Position numbers and translations under genes: made by a program
Assembly (NCBI GenBank): GCA_022113835.1
Contig: JAILWY010000021.1
Location: forward strand, 2,914,001 to 2,978,000
Direction: 5' to 3'
DNA: 64,000 nucleotides
Source of the DNA: Atopsyche davidsoni
Taxonomy: Eukaryota > Arthropoda > Insecta > Trichoptera > Hydrobiosidae
The notes under the pieces: model-generated
What the model saw: the letters and a program-made list of their open reading frames with translations, nothing else
Databases searched by the model: none
Told to the model about the DNA's origin: nothing
Part shown: in pieces, positions 1-12,660 of the stretch
Numbering within the stretch: the first letter of the stretch is position 1
How the letters are laid out: each line of letters starts with the position of its first letter

Positions 1-1365
1 TGCGATGTAGAAAGCGTGTCGGCAAACATTTGACCTAAAAGTTTATGCAAATTTTTCAATGATATTTTATCTTTTCAAATTTAACTATTAATTTTTTTTT
101 GATAAATTGAATAAACAATTATTATGTAAATTTGAATTTTTCTGCTGTATTGTGCTCCGAATAAAATACGCTTTTATTAGTGCTCAAAGATTTTGCAAAA
201 ATATATTCGGTTATAAATATTAAACAGCATGATATTTAACGTCTACTGTCTGTAGGTAAAACTTATTGTATTGAATATTTTTTCCCACGGTATCCTACCC
301 AAGAAGTAGTTTGACATGTGTTTATACACAAACACGGTAAATACATTCTAAGCATGGTGTTTTTTTAAATTAATGAAATATTTATAAACAACAAACGATA
401 TTGTATTATTTATTTAAAATCACATTATATTTCAATAAATCGTTTTAGACTTGTGTAGAATTTTTTTTTGTTTAAAAATAATTACAAATTTAAAATAATT
501 TTCCCCGGAGTGTTATTAAATTTGGATTTTCGAGATTCTTTTCATACAGATTTTAGAATATTAAGTAAAAAAAACCAACAATAAAGTGCTGGAAAATTTT
601 TCTGCGAAAAATATACTCAACAAAAGGGTTGTGAGTTTTTTAAGCTTTCAACCTTTGCCCTTGAATCTTTGTTATATTTTATATTTTCTGTGTAAGAAAT
701 TGCTATCGATGTACTGATGATCGCTCGAACATAAAATCGTGTTCAGAACCATCACGTTGTAATGGAAAGTCTTCTCGTTTATACGTAGACGTTAAATAAA
801 TGGATACATCATATTTGGCATATATCCGATATGTTATAATCTACAGTTGTAAAATGCTTTGACGGTTCATTCCGATGGAATGGAATTACAACTGCTTAAT
901 GTACTTGCATGACATGAAAGGACGTTTGAAATTTTATAAAGATGTAAGCACATTGTAAACTATGAAAACCACGTAAAATATTTCAAGAACACCTAAATTT
1001 ATTCTTAAGCTAGCAAGAAAATTTTGGTGTTTTTTATATAAATTATACAGTATACTTATAAAAATATTCCGTATATATTATTATCATTTCTTGTGATGTA
1101 AGTATAGTTTAATATCTTTAACGAATTTAACGTGGAAAAACTCATCTTAAACGATAAAATTGAAATAAAATTTACGTTAGAAATATTTGTATATATAAAT
1201 ATATTTAAATGTGCGTGTATATATATATTGAACGTAAAATTAGAGCTATTGCATACAATTAGTTTTAATTATGTGAAAAATGTAAAACGACACACAACAA
1301 TCACATTCATGCACATAAGAATGCAACGGGAAATAGAACCCCAATGCGTGCTTACTATGCCAGCT
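1..1365. other. A+T-rich non-coding stretch
   Basis: No reading frame, RNA gene or repeat that I can support. The longest open frame (1132-1368, plus strand) is low-complexity, rich in I, K, N and Y, and has no recognisable domain. It is what random A+T-rich sequence produces. Confidence 0.6.
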
Positions 1366-1371
1366 TAATTA

Positions 1372-1465
1372 TATATAAGGGGTGGAATATCGTGCTGTTT
1401 CATGGTTGTAGTTGGTTTTACATTAAACTGTTTCACGCTACCGAGACCGGAGAACGTTATTTACA
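1372..1465 (+). promoter_or_regulatory. Candidate TATA/initiator promoter with short first exon
   Basis: TATATAAG starts at 1372. An initiator-like TTTCATGG follows, with its A at 1402, so the TATA T is at -30, the normal arthropod spacing. From 1402 the sequence runs 64 nt to a strong splice donor, CAA followed by GTAAGTAAG, at 1466. An ATG coincides with the putative start, and its frame (beginning MVVVGFTLNCF) stays open to the donor, then stops at once. A small promoter-proximal exon is therefore plausible, but coding use is doubtful because the ATG would have no 5' leader. TCATGG is only a partial match to the initiator consensus TCAKTY. All of this could be chance in A+T-rich DNA; no downstream exon was identified. 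Confidence 0.3.
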
Positions 1466-1470
1466 AGTAA

Positions 1471-2335
1471 GTAAGCTCCTAAGTATAAAAATAAAATAAA
1501 TTGTGTTTTGGGAGAAAAAGAAAGCACTCTTTTTTTTCACGACGAATGTATTGAAACGATCAAATATTTTGATTTCCAATCATATAATTTGATTAATAAT
1601 AGTTATAAAACATCGCAACACCAAATACTAACAAAGGAGTGAGATTGTATTTCATATTACTCTTTCGGTCGTTTTTTTTTTTTTTTATTAAAACTGTTTT
1701 CAAACAAAATAGTCAAATAAAAATTTATTCCACTGCCGGAACTTCACGAAAGGCCGCTGAAAAATCAACCATTCACGGAACAAAATGCTTTTCCAGAGAA
1801 GTGTGGGGAAATGAAATTGAATCATAATATTTAGCATGGGCGCCTCGTAGCCTCAGAAGAGAGGGTCGAAACAAGAGCTGAATTTTCAAACACATTTTTT
1901 GAACGAAGCATGAATTACCTTTAGGCTAAAAATTACAAAATAAAAAACTTTTTTTTATACGAATAAAGCGTTATTATTTATAGAAATAATAATTTATTTT
2001 TTAACAATATCAGGAAAAAAAAAAAATTACGAATAATTTACTAAATTTATACCAAATTCCCATACTTTTCAAACAACATTGAATTTATTCGTCAACACGT
2101 GTGAAGCTTAATAAATTATTTTATTTAATTAAAAATAACATTAATATCTTTGGTTGGGTACATCTAATTTTAATTGAATAAATAGACGCATTTTGGATTA
2201 AAATGAAAATTGAAGAATGTTTTGAACATTTCACCCTTGTGCATAAAGTATATAATAAAGCATACTCGTGAGCGTAGGTCTTAAGTCATTTGATATTTTT
2301 CAGGAGTTTCGATTAGTTAGAAACGTGAATTTGGA
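1471..2335. other. A+T-rich non-coding stretch
   Basis: Nothing recognised. A short run near 1840-1875 is richer in G+C but has no clear relation to other parts of the window. The frame at 1639-1827 is low-complexity and is treated as chance. Confidence 0.5.
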
Positions 2336-2339
2336 ATCA

Positions 2340-2790
2340 AATAAAATTTTACGATCTCACCAACGAGCGACCGCTCAGATGTCCACATTTCAAATATCCC
2401 ACATTTTGACAAATATGGGCGGATTTTTATAGAGGTGCATGATTTTGTCCCAAAAAAAAGCCGCAGCGAAAACTGTATTAAACATATTTTATTATTTCAC
2501 CCTTGACAAGCCTACCACTCGGGTGAAAATTTCCTTCACTTCTGCCATCAATGTATCAATAAAAAGAGATTGATAGTGGGAGAAAATATCACATCCCCAG
2601 TTCTATCAATTCACAAGGACAGGTTTAACACTTTGTCGGTGACTCTGAAAACGTACCGAGCATAAATTTTCACCCATATAAAAAGCCGCCGCCTCCCCTG
2701 CACCGTAAATACGGCAAGTAATGACCGCAAATACATAATAAAGAATGAAAGCGATATTTTACAGCGGAAAATTTATACATATGGAGCGCC
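2340..2790. promoter_or_regulatory. Complex G+C-richer island, possible regulatory element
   Basis: About 450 bp of high-complexity sequence in an A+T-rich background. It contains TTTTTATAG, a word resembling Caudal/posterior-Hox sites. It also has TATAAAAA at 2677-2684 next to a GCCGCCGCC-type run, and the inverted repeat CCGTA-AA-TACGG at 2703-2714. No initiator lies 28-34 bp after the TATA word, so I do not call a promoter. Regulatory function is inferred from composition only. Confidence 0.3.
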
Positions 2791-3373
2791 GATCGCTTCT
2801 ATGCTGAAAGTTATTTTTATCTCTTTGATTTGTGTTGTTTAAATTTTATGCATTTTTTATTTGATACGACGGGTTTTTATGTTTTTAATTTTCATTATTG
2901 AAAAAAATCACGGTGCGATAAATTTCATTATAAAGATTTCAGTGATTTGGCCTATGCGTGTTGGAGTCGTTTGTATTTTAACACAGTGTTAAAACATATA
3001 TTTTTTTAAATTTACTACTTGCTTATTTAAATTTTTATCTCATTTATAAAGTAAGTTTTTAAGTATTATATGAAAAGAATTCCATTAAAAAAACATTCAA
3101 GAACAAATAAAATTAATATTATATTTTCGTCTGTTACATTAAGTTTAAAACTAGTGATTATATTTTATAATAATAGTAAAAAAAATAATTGGTTTGTTGA
3201 CACAGCATTTGGTGGTATTCTATATGAAGGAAAATATGCCGCATCCAATCGTATATTTATGTAAATTAATATGCTTGAATTTTTAATCAGCTGGGGAAAT
3301 AGACCGATCTGATCTTATCTAAATCAATATTGTTATAGAATAATCCGTATAAAACCAATCTGTATATGAACAC

Positions 3374-3526
3374 AAAAATATCAAAAAACCTTTCACATAA
3401 CTTTCTCCTCACTTTTACCGTCGCAAAAATATCAGATTGACTTACATATAGCTTTCTCCTCACTTTTACAGGCGAAAAAATATCAGACAGACTTTCACAT
3501 AGCTTTCACCTTATTTATAAAAAACA
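3374..3526. repeat. 51-bp tandem repeat, about three units
   Basis: Three successive units share the pattern AAAAATATC, a variable stretch, then TTCACATAGCTTTCTCCTCA and a TTTTAC-type tail. The word AAATATC recurs at an exact 51-bp period, with its T at 3379, 3430 and 3481. The third unit is diverged and fades into an A-rich tract. This is a small minisatellite with no coding potential. Confidence 0.75.
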
Positions 3527-5745
3527 AACATAAAAATTCACCATCCATCAACTAATTTTTTCAAGTGACTTAAAAAATAACACACAAATACTTATTCGTT
3601 CGGTTTTAATTTTATTATATATAACTATTTTAATCCTTTGCAGACCTGCCCATTTGCTTTGCTTTGAACATGAACATCTGAACCCACAGAAGCATACAAA
3701 GTTTTCGTCTCAATGCATTCAGCATCCTAAAGGAAAATATAAATTTATGAACGTAATGATTTAGAAATTCTGGGAAATTTTATATTTCATTCAATTCCTT
3801 GACCAGATTTATTTTGTAACGTATTTAATAAATGTAATGAAGCGAGATTTATATTTTTAATCATATTTTAGATCGGCATTAATAAAATAGCTATTTTTCT
3901 ATGTTCTTGTCGTCTTTAAATAATTGTGGTATCTATTTAAAGCTATTCTGCTACTAACAAACAACAAATTCAACAAATTGATGCCAACATGTCAACTGAA
4001 AGACTAGTTTTATATCTTAATTTTATTAATTTATAAATACTTCAGATGCACATCTATTATTATTTATGGCAGATGGATCCCAAAATAACTATTATTTACT
4101 TTATTTTTCCATGAAAACATTGACAAAAAAAAAAAAGTGGAAACAAACTTTATAATACTAAATCTTTTAAATATTAAATGAACATCACTCATTACAAATA
4201 TCACTTTGGTTAAAAGTCAATTACCTTAGTTAAGATGTACTTTTTTCTCTATTTAGTACTTGAAACATGAATTATATAAACTGCCATATATTATTATAGG
4301 AGTCTTGCTTGTGTCAAAGGAAACGATGAAATTTCTTGAAAATAAACGACGCTTATGTCTTTGAGAATATTCTCGGGAAAATTGTAATTACATTGAAGTG
4401 AAACATCGTATCGAACTTCTATAGGACCGGATGCGATATTTTTTCGAAGTCTACCATCTTCACTTTGCGATATTGAAAATTATTTTATACTTCTAATCCA
4501 TTAAACCGCAATGGTATGCTTCGGTGGTTCAAATAAAATTACTGAAGCGTCAATTTTATACTCTGTTATAATAATTTGAAAAAAATGTTACGATTTACGA
4601 TTCTGCTGAGCATTACAAAGAGATTTATGTGAGAAGAATATTTATTAAAATAATATACTATTTTGATAAGAAAATATATCTGCTATATTTTGGAATTGGA
4701 TCTGGATGAGTTTCATGTGTCTTGTTTCATAGTTCTTATGTAATGCATATATTACGTTATCTATCCCAGAATGTCACGGTTAGACTTGACTGGTTCTTAC
4801 AGCCCCTCACTGGACCTTTTTGCCTGTCGTTTGGCAAGTCGTAAAACATTATTAGATATAAGGGTTTAATTACTCGTTACGGTTTACGCTTCCTTGACTT
4901 TTTGAAAAATATCCACTGGGTATGTTCTAGAATTATATGTTTACTTAGGTACTTACTGAAGCAAAATTGTTAACTAAATAAAATATAAAAAAGGTAATGT
5001 TTTTTTAACTTACTTACAATAACATTTTCTATTTCACTTATTTATTTTTAAATTAATTAAATATACTCATTTCATATCAACATAAACAAAACGAAAAAAT
5101 ATATGATAGTCTTTGAAATGTTTATTGTGGATCTATTTTATTAAAAAGTATAATCCAGTTGTACTCTGAAAATAAAGGAATATTTTTAATAGTGAAAATC
5201 TACATGAGTTTAAGACGATCGCTTTCAAAAAATTATTTTGTATATTGTAATAGAATATTGCTTAAGATTTTTCTCCATAATATAAAATAAAAGTACGAAA
5301 TGATGCAATGCAGGTAAAACGAAGGAAAATAATATCTCATAGGAGTATTTTATAACATTATTTCAGGACTCTGAAATGTAAGTCCATAATTTCTACCATA
5401 GCCTATTTTCAGCTCACTTTATTTGATGCTTGGAAGGCTTATCCTCGAAGCGTCTACATAACTTCAACGTATTAGTGAATCCTCCGCTTGTATAAAGCTG
5501 AGGGTAGGAAGTCTTCCCCTCTACATCCCAACATATAATATCATGCGGATTAGCTTAAAATAACGCTTTGATTGCTCAGAAATACAACCAAGAATAATAG
5601 CGAATTTAATGGTTTATTTCAAGATGCGATGATGTACAAAGAAATTAAATGAAGATTTTTACTAACGAAAAACAAATATTCCATTCTTTCATATATTGCA
5701 AACATATATTCAAGAAGATTTTATTTATAAAAGTAAATGATTATG
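3527..5745. other. A+T-rich non-coding stretch
   Basis: No gene, RNA or repeat supported. Slightly more complex patches at 4790-4870 and 5390-5540 have no recognised motif combination. TATAAAG near 5492 has no initiator at the expected distance. Confidence 0.5.
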
Positions 5746-5885
5746 CATATTGAAAATGATTCAAAGAAATTCTCAGAAAAATATCATCGTGACTTGTGTA
5801 GGATTTGAACCTATATCTCCAAGCTTAAATCCTACACAAGTCACGATTATATTTTTCTGAGTTTCATTGAATCATTTTCAATATG
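5746..5885. repeat. Fold-back element with tRNA-like arms, copy 1
   Basis: Near-palindromic element. The left arm (about 5746-5809) is the reverse complement of the right arm (about 5826-5885) with a few mismatches. The innermost 19 bp, CGTGACTTGTGTAGGATTT, are matched perfectly on the other side. The arms carry TGTAGGATTTGAACCTA, a diverged tRNA T-arm (B-box) on the minus strand. The arm sequence recurs in the elements at 27879, 33912 and 48592. No clear target duplication was found. This is a non-autonomous mobile element derivative; the mobilising family is not identifiable. Confidence 0.8.
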
Positions 5886-5944
5886 CGAAAAAATATGTCT
5901 AATCATATAAGTAAGTAATATAAGCCTGTAAAGGTAATTAAAAC

Positions 5945-5985
5945 GCACTGGATTGACGTTCAATCCACAAAATTGACACATATAT
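5945..5985. repeat. Dispersed repeat module around GATTGACGTTCAATC
   Basis: About 40 bp here, centred on the inverted repeat GATTGA-CGT-TCAATC (5951-5965), match 34301-34336 with a handful of differences. In both places the module lies a few hundred bp or less beyond a tRNA-like fold-back unit, in the same order. This suggests that the module and the fold-back belong to one larger element. Confidence 0.55.
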
Positions 5986-6539
5986 ATATATAAAAGTATA
6001 AATACATGTTTAGTATTATATATAAATGCTAATATTTTAAATAATCAATTAAGAAAAATAAGGCTTTAATTATAATTGTATGATGTATTTAAAAGCTTTT
6101 ATACCAACCTTATAGAAATATGGTGTTGAAATATTTTTAATTATATTATAATTATGTAAAAAATAAATAATACTTATAAAAACAACTATCTGTTAAATCA
6201 AGAATATTATTTTGTTTACAGGTTTTGAGTAAAAATCATAAATATTCCATAGCGGGTAAAGTACTCTAGATATTAAAGGCTGATTATATACAGATGATTG
6301 TCAATAAATAGTCGAATATTTGCAATTTTTATACAAACAGTTCTATTATGTTTTTAGAATGCTCGAATAATCGACTTAAAGATTAAACAAAAAGGAAACT
6401 CTCAATATTACTTTATTTACATCTCGAATAAAAAATCCAAGAAGTTGTAACACAAAATATCCTGGTCGCTTTGATGTATTTCTTCAAATAATAAATTCGT
6501 TTTTAATAACTAATACAAATTGAATACATTCCATTCTAG

Positions 6540-6760
6540 GGTGTTTTTTTTTCCCCATAAATCTCCAATGCAGATTGACTGCGGGAAATGGTTATGTGCC
6601 TGCAGCCCCCATAGGCTTGAGTAACCACTGCCTAGCGCGAGTATCTGTATTAACTACCCCACCTGCCTACCCACAATTGGCTAACATCCTGTGCAATTAG
6701 TTACGGATATTCGGGTCTTGTCTGCTACATAGGAGAGTTAAATTCACGTAGCTAATACAG
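6540..6760. promoter_or_regulatory. Complex island, possible regulatory element
   Basis: G+C-richer, high-complexity block with CCCCCATAGG, CCTGCCTACCCAC and a homeodomain-like CAATTAGTTA. No open frame, repeat match or core promoter was seen. It is called only because it stands out from its surroundings. Confidence 0.22.
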
Positions 6761-7254
6761 AAATTACATAATATTCGAGTATTCAAACAATATTTAATGA
6801 TTTTATTTACAGAAAAAATAATAAATCTACACCATAAAATACTTTTGTGAGTACATTAATTGATTTGATCAATAATAGTTTTATTTTTTTTTAATATGAC
6901 GAAAATCTTAAGATCAGGTAAGCTTCATAAATTATTAATAAAGCTATTTTGATGTTAATTGAAAAATGCTAAAACAATAAGTGATTAAAGATATTTTACT
7001 ATTTACTGATAACGTTCACACCATTACTCTTCGCACGCTAATAATTATAGAAAAAAGTTATATGAAAATTATTATAACAATCTCTTTGTAAATACCTCGC
7101 GGACTATTTTTTTAATATGTATTATTTAAAGGGGAAAAAATTCAGATGAATCCAACTTATACGTAAGTAATTATTTTTTTTATTTTACTCAAGAAATCTG
7201 TATACAATTAATGCCACTGTTATTTAGAGCCTTATGCTAAAGCCTATCGTCTTA

Positions 7255-7510
7255 GTCAATAATCAATACACAGTCTAATATGAAATGATGAGAACATACG
7301 TTGTGGCTCGTGTACTGAAGGACATGTACTTGTGACACGTGTTATGTAGCATTTGTCACGTGACCCATGCTAGAAGCCTCTTGATTGGTCAATATTGTCT
7401 ACAGCACCCCAAGATTATGTTGTCAATATGAGTGATAACAATGATAGCATCGCTTGCATATAAATACACGCGAGTATATAGATATTAATTTCATTTATGT
7501 ATAGTATTTG
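7255..7510 (+). promoter_or_regulatory. E-box/CCAAT island with possible core promoter
   Basis: Two palindromic CACGTG E-boxes lie 20 bp apart: ACACGTGT (7335-7342) and GTCACGTGAC (7355-7364), the latter a perfect USF/MITF-type site. A reversed CCAAT box (ATTGG, 7384-7388) follows. TATAAATA starts at 7459, and a consensus initiator TCATTT has its A at 7493. That puts the TATA at -34, slightly further than usual. The order E-boxes, CCAAT, TATA, initiator reads as a plus-strand promoter. Transcription is not shown and no coding exon follows. Confidence 0.3.
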
Positions 7511-8555
7511 TTGAGAATAAATATCATATTCTATATACGACGATTGTTTATGTAATTCATAACTATCCATATCTATAGTTTACAAATATTTCAATAATTA
7601 AAAAAAATCTATTTACTGTAAGAAATTATGCAATAAATGATGTGTAAAGGTGTTTAATTATGATCATTATCATACATAGCGCTATAAACCACGACGGGTT
7701 CTAACTTCTTTTAAGATTGCGCCATCGCTTCGGTTCCACACCGCCATTCCTAATTATAAAAGTATAGTTTTCGTCTCCATCCATCCATCTCGTCTTCGGT
7801 GCCTCCTAGGCGTAATGTATCATAACTCTCTTTATGATAACTTTCTATTGTTAATGCGATGGGGATGATTCAGTCAGTGTAGTCTGGCAATTTTTATTAA
7901 CCAAAGTTTAACTTTGTAACGCTCCACTGAATGTTGTCGTTGTATTTAAACAAAACTTTCCAGCGTAGTGTTTTTCGATCAAAGATGATATAAGACCTTT
8001 TATTTTTTTAAATGTAATGTGTCTATAAGTTATGCACGCAAGCACTGACTTGGTTATAATCTAATAATCTGATTATTATGTTCTATAAGTATTAAACCAA
8101 AACTGATTTTGATAAATGCTCATTTTTTAAGATATATTATGTTATGAGCTCTTTTGTTTTTCAAATCATTCACCGAATTTATATGATTTTATCTTAAATT
8201 ATTACAGAATAAAAAAACTTTGATGTTATTAAGCCGTGGTTTTGATTAAACTGCTTTAATAGATAACTCTGAAGCAAAGTAAAAAAATAATCAAAGCAAG
8301 CACGTACTTTCCGAATTGATGTTCTTCATCGTTCATTCACTTACAATACTTTATTGATAGCTGCTCCATCCAAATCAAGTAGACATTACAATTGAGCAAG
8401 CTCTCAAGTATTCTTCCGATAATTCAATAGGGCGTCACAATTCAATTAGTTTTAAGAACTCGAGTATTTTCCAGAATAAACTGCAAAAAGCGAAAAAACG
8501 TCACCCGATTAAGGGACAAAGAAAACTCTCGTATTTTAGATTCAACGCAAATTTA
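7511..8555. other. Mostly A+T-rich stretch
   Basis: No gene supported. GCGCCATCG (7720-7728) and CCGCCATTCC (7741-7750) are two GCCAT-type (PHO/YY1-like) words within 30 bp, in a modestly G+C-richer patch at 7690-7810. The rest is unremarkable. Confidence 0.4.
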
Positions 8556-8559
8556 TAGT

Positions 8560-8740
8560 CAAAGCCGAACTTAAACGTCATCTTCGGACCGTGGCGAATC
8601 CAAGAGCGGGTAAATATTTCAGGATACCTGAAACTTTCTAACTATATGAAATATTTAGCAGGCCGGTCTGCTGCCTCTTCCACACCTGCTGAAGGAAAAT
8701 GAACGGCGCGGAAAGTTCTTCCAGGACACTGAGCGTATCT
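8560..8740. promoter_or_regulatory. Complex island, possible regulatory element
   Basis: High-complexity block with TCAGG-ATA-CCTGA (inverted repeat), GCAGGCCGGTCTGC, CACACCTGC (E-box type) and ACGGCGCGG. No reading frame or repeat family explains it. Confidence 0.22.
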
Positions 8741-9599
8741 TTTTTGTTACCTGAAAATTTTTAGAACTCTGTGAATTTTAGTCCAGCTAAAAATTCTTTG
8801 GTGAATTTTGCTTTTTGCACTTTTATTTCCAAAATACGTCTACTTTAGAAAATTGGCATAGTGTGTTTTTTTTATGCGCTATGTATTTAACGCTCCTTAA
8901 ATTGAAAATAATCTAAAAAATGGGTGGCTAAAAAAAAAAAGAAAACACGAGCCGCTATTTTGTTATATTCCTAAATCGGGTTCATATTCATCTATTTCAT
9001 AGAATAAACCAAGATTATATATTGGCGTTGCGTGTCTTTATAAATGAAGATATGATTCTCAATCAATTATTCTTTGCGGGTGTTTCAATAGAAATATGTT
9101 GAATATTTCAATATCTGTTTACTTTCATCTACCTGCCGCCTCATATATTAAACCGAACTGATTGGTTGTTCTATCAATCCAAATATTATTGTTCGTTATT
9201 TACTCGTACTTAGTTTTACAAGGGTTCATTTATGAAGTCCATTTTTTATATTAAACTCATGTTGAAGTAACTAGTAACTAAAACACGGGAAGTCAGTATT
9301 TTATAAAGGACCATGTAAAAAACCTATACTTTTCTTAAACCTGCTTTATCAAACAATTCTAGATTTAATCTTGAGAGTATACAAAAATTAATATTTTCAA
9401 TACAAACACAAGATTGATATAAAATGAAATTTCATAATAAAACATTTAAGCTTTCAAAATAGCAAACAGTAAAAGTAAATTTATATTATACGAACATAAC
9501 ACAAAACCTTTCTTAAACAAAGAACAAGCCGACCAAAAATGTTCTTGTAGAACTTTTCAGAAAACATAATTCCTTTCCTGTAAAGCCTAACAGAATAAG

Positions 9600-9780
9600 A
9601 AGACGAAGGTTGCTAGGGTAAGCACCCCAAATAGCTTTGAAGAATTCTTTAAGATTCGGTCCACACGCACAGACCAATATGGCGTCGGAATTGTCAACAG
9701 CTGTTCAACGACACTATCTTACAATACTTAGTAATACACCCAAGACACGCACACAGCTCCGGAAATGCTTGAAGTGAAAT
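9600..9780. promoter_or_regulatory. Complex island with AACAGCTGTT palindrome
   Basis: Contains the perfect E-box palindrome AACAGCTGTT (9696-9705), a CCAAT box (9674-9678) directly followed by ATGGCG (9679-9684, PHO/YY1-like), and two short ACACGCACA-type runs. No coding potential was seen. Confidence 0.28.
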
Positions 9781-12415
9781 AAAACAACGGAAAATATATC
9801 AAATTTATATCGTAAATTCACTTTTGAGCATTATTCAATAGGCTACGTGTACTAAAATGAGTAGAAAAAGTTTTGGTACGAAGGTACGACCATTGTACGT
9901 GGCAGAGAGCGTCACAATTTATATCGAATATAGTGTCGTCGATACATTTAATTTATAACTTGTAAATTTTATTGAGAACTATGAGCGATGAGTTAAATTG
10001 TATTATAAAAATAAATAGAATAAAGCACATGTTTAATTAATATCACAACGCAGGCAACTCGACGAGAAGCCCGCTGATTTTCTGTGTAACATTTGATATA
10101 TCTCGCTTCACTTGCTCGTCCTAATTAAGCAATGTCAATATAAAAGATATATGAAATGTTTAAAATTTTACACGTGAAGATATGAACATATGCAAAAAAA
10201 TATTTTAAAGCGTATAAACAACAAAAATGTATTAATAATCAAATGAGTGTGTTCAGAAGGTGCTATTTTTTAAAGTCTCGTACTCAAACATACATAATAT
10301 ATCAAGAAAGATACATTGATATATTTTATATTTTTAGATATTTATATAATAGCAAATTTTATTCAAAGGTTTTTCGAAAAATACACAGAAATTATTATGA
10401 TGAAAAGCTATCTTATTTCATTAATTAATGGGAGTTTTAATAAACCATATAAGGGGTTTGTATGGAAATTTAGTAATATTAGTCAACAATTTATGATACA
10501 CACAAGCATTTCTAAGGATTATATACAAAAATATCATATTGTTATTTTCCAATTAAGTTCGGGTAGTCAGGAATATCAAATCATTTATAACAGTTACATA
10601 TATTTAGTTCTATGCAAAAATATAGAGTTTCTATAGTTTTAAAATGTTTGGTAGATATATAGCATTTAAAGGTTTTACAATGAGGGTTTTTTTTTCATTG
10701 CGATCGGTATTTAAATTTACCTTTGAAAGAAACCTTAAATAAAAATTAGGTTAACTGTAAACGATACGCACTAATTTCCTTTTTTAAAGATAATTAATTG
10801 AAATAACTCAGAGTAGTTCGTGATAAACAAAGCTAAAGGCCTTTCGCTACTTAAAATAGAATTTCTGTGTTGTACTTTCAGCTTATCGCTCCACAAGTAC
10901 TTCCGAAGTCGTTTTAAAAGCTTGGCAAAATAATCTGGTCTTTGCGTATAAAACCATTTAAAAAATATATATATTATAAATACATATTTTGAATTGTTGA
11001 TTTTATTTCTGGTGCCCATTTTTCGATAAATTGACTGATTACGAAAATTTATACAATATATTGAAAGTGTGGAGCTATATTTTTAAGATAAAAATATTAC
11101 AAATATAATTATATTTATTTAATATATTATTTATTATTCATTATATAAAAATTCATATAATATATTTATGAAATAAAAAATTTAAAATTCACGTTACTAG
11201 TAAATGAATTCATAAATATTTGAATGTCATGAAGGCTTCAAGTAAATTGATTAATTAAATATTTATTTTTTCAATATCATCCAGACAAATTTTGTACGTT
11301 GTAAGAGACAATTGAACGTAAAATAAATACGTTAAATATTTAAAATTCTATGGTCCCTTAGCGACTTTGAGCTTGACATTTAAGGGAGGCTCATTCAGTA
11401 TAAATGGACTAATTTAACCGCATCCCTTATTTACCAGTAATTTTATCAGAGGAAACCCGCTGAACCTTGTTAACATATACAAGTATTTTTAGAAAAACAA
11501 AGAAAGTCCCCTTTTTTCCGGTAATGAAACTTTATTTTTAGATCTCTGACCTTCCTTAATGAGGGACGATGTAAATTGAAAATAATCATGTTTTTTAACA
11601 GTTTAATTTTATACTTTTTTTTTCAACTTTTGTACACAAATACGGTTTTATTGTATCAATACAACACGTAGTAAACAAAATAAGCGGGATGCCTTTATAT
11701 GAATTGTTGATAACATGACGACTGTTTTTTCCACAATTTGAAAAATTCAGCTTACATAGTATTTTGTAAAAAAAATTCCACATAGATTTTTTAACTAGAA
11801 ATAAATAGTATATATAATTAAGTTCAAACTCAATTTATAATTCATATACAATTCAACAGTTTAAGCGATTTTAATCAGTCTAAGAAATAGACGTCTATAA
11901 CTTGTTGATTTAATTGAATGTTTACAGAAATAACCATTGGAGAGATTTATCCGCCCCTACAATAAGAGGTGTAGGTTAAAACTACCCCAGTGAATTCGGA
12001 AACGTTGCTTCAGGTTTCTTTCAAAAGTCTCCCTACCTGGAAAAATAATTTACAGTTATATCATTTCTTACATATCAATAATCAATGCGAAAGATTTTCA
12101 GGCGATTTTTAAATAGGATACATCGCTTAATATTTATGCCGAGTTTTTAATAGCAGAAAAACATTGGTATTCCTTTTGAACAATATTCAACATATAACGA
12201 TTGAAAATAAATATTTATTTATATAAACCACAAATTGTTTATTACAAAATAAGCACTTTTTAGCGCTTATGACGTATTTTCCAGTTTACCTGATGTCACG
12301 TTAATTTATAATTTTACGTTCACGTTAATTTTTTTTTTGTTTTTGTAACACCAATAAGCCTTTGGGTGAGCAAAAATATCAGAATAATATTTTTTTTCAA
12401 TGGGAATAAATTTGA
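9781..12415. other. A+T-rich non-coding stretch
   Basis: No supported gene. A minus-strand frame at 10771-11019 has somewhat less biased composition in its last 50 codons, but no motif or splice context. A patch at 11930-12030 is slightly richer in G+C. Nothing else stands out. Confidence 0.5.
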
Positions 12416-12417
12416 AG

Positions 12418-12660
12418 TCACTTCCACCTGCATGCCGGCTTGTTATTTTCCGAGTCACAAAAACAAGCCTGCGGTTTGTGCGGAGGGAGTGTCGCGGGAG
12501 TACATATGCTCAGTAAACTTGTCCCGGCAAAAACAACTTTAAAGTGGTCACGAGTAGTTTGACCGCAGAAATTACAATTGCAAATGGCGGCCGGCGACCC
12601 GAACAGCACCTGGCGGTTGATCCGAGAGTCCTGTTCGATTTATGGGTATTTAACCTGAAT
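12418..12660. promoter_or_regulatory. Complex island with ATGGCGGC site
   Basis: One of the clearest G+C-rich blocks. CAAATGGCGGCC at 12582-12592 contains ATGGCGGC, a strong match to the PHO/YY1 site. Other words are GTCCCGGCAAAAACAA and GTTTGACCGCAG. A 63-codon minus-strand frame spans it but is rich in C and P and matches no family I know, so I treat it as a by-product of composition. Confidence 0.33.

Noticed and set aside
2677..2714. TATAAAAA followed by G+C-rich sequence as a promoter
   Set aside because: No initiator-like TCAKT in the 28-34 bp window downstream.
5746..5885. CRISPR-like or microRNA hairpin
   Set aside because: No spacer array; the palindrome is one copy of a dispersed mobile family with tRNA-like arms, not a unique hairpin.
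10771..11019. 82-codon minus-strand frame
   Set aside because: Partly plausible composition, but no start context, splice site or recognised motif; weaker than the 16508 and 31060 candidates.
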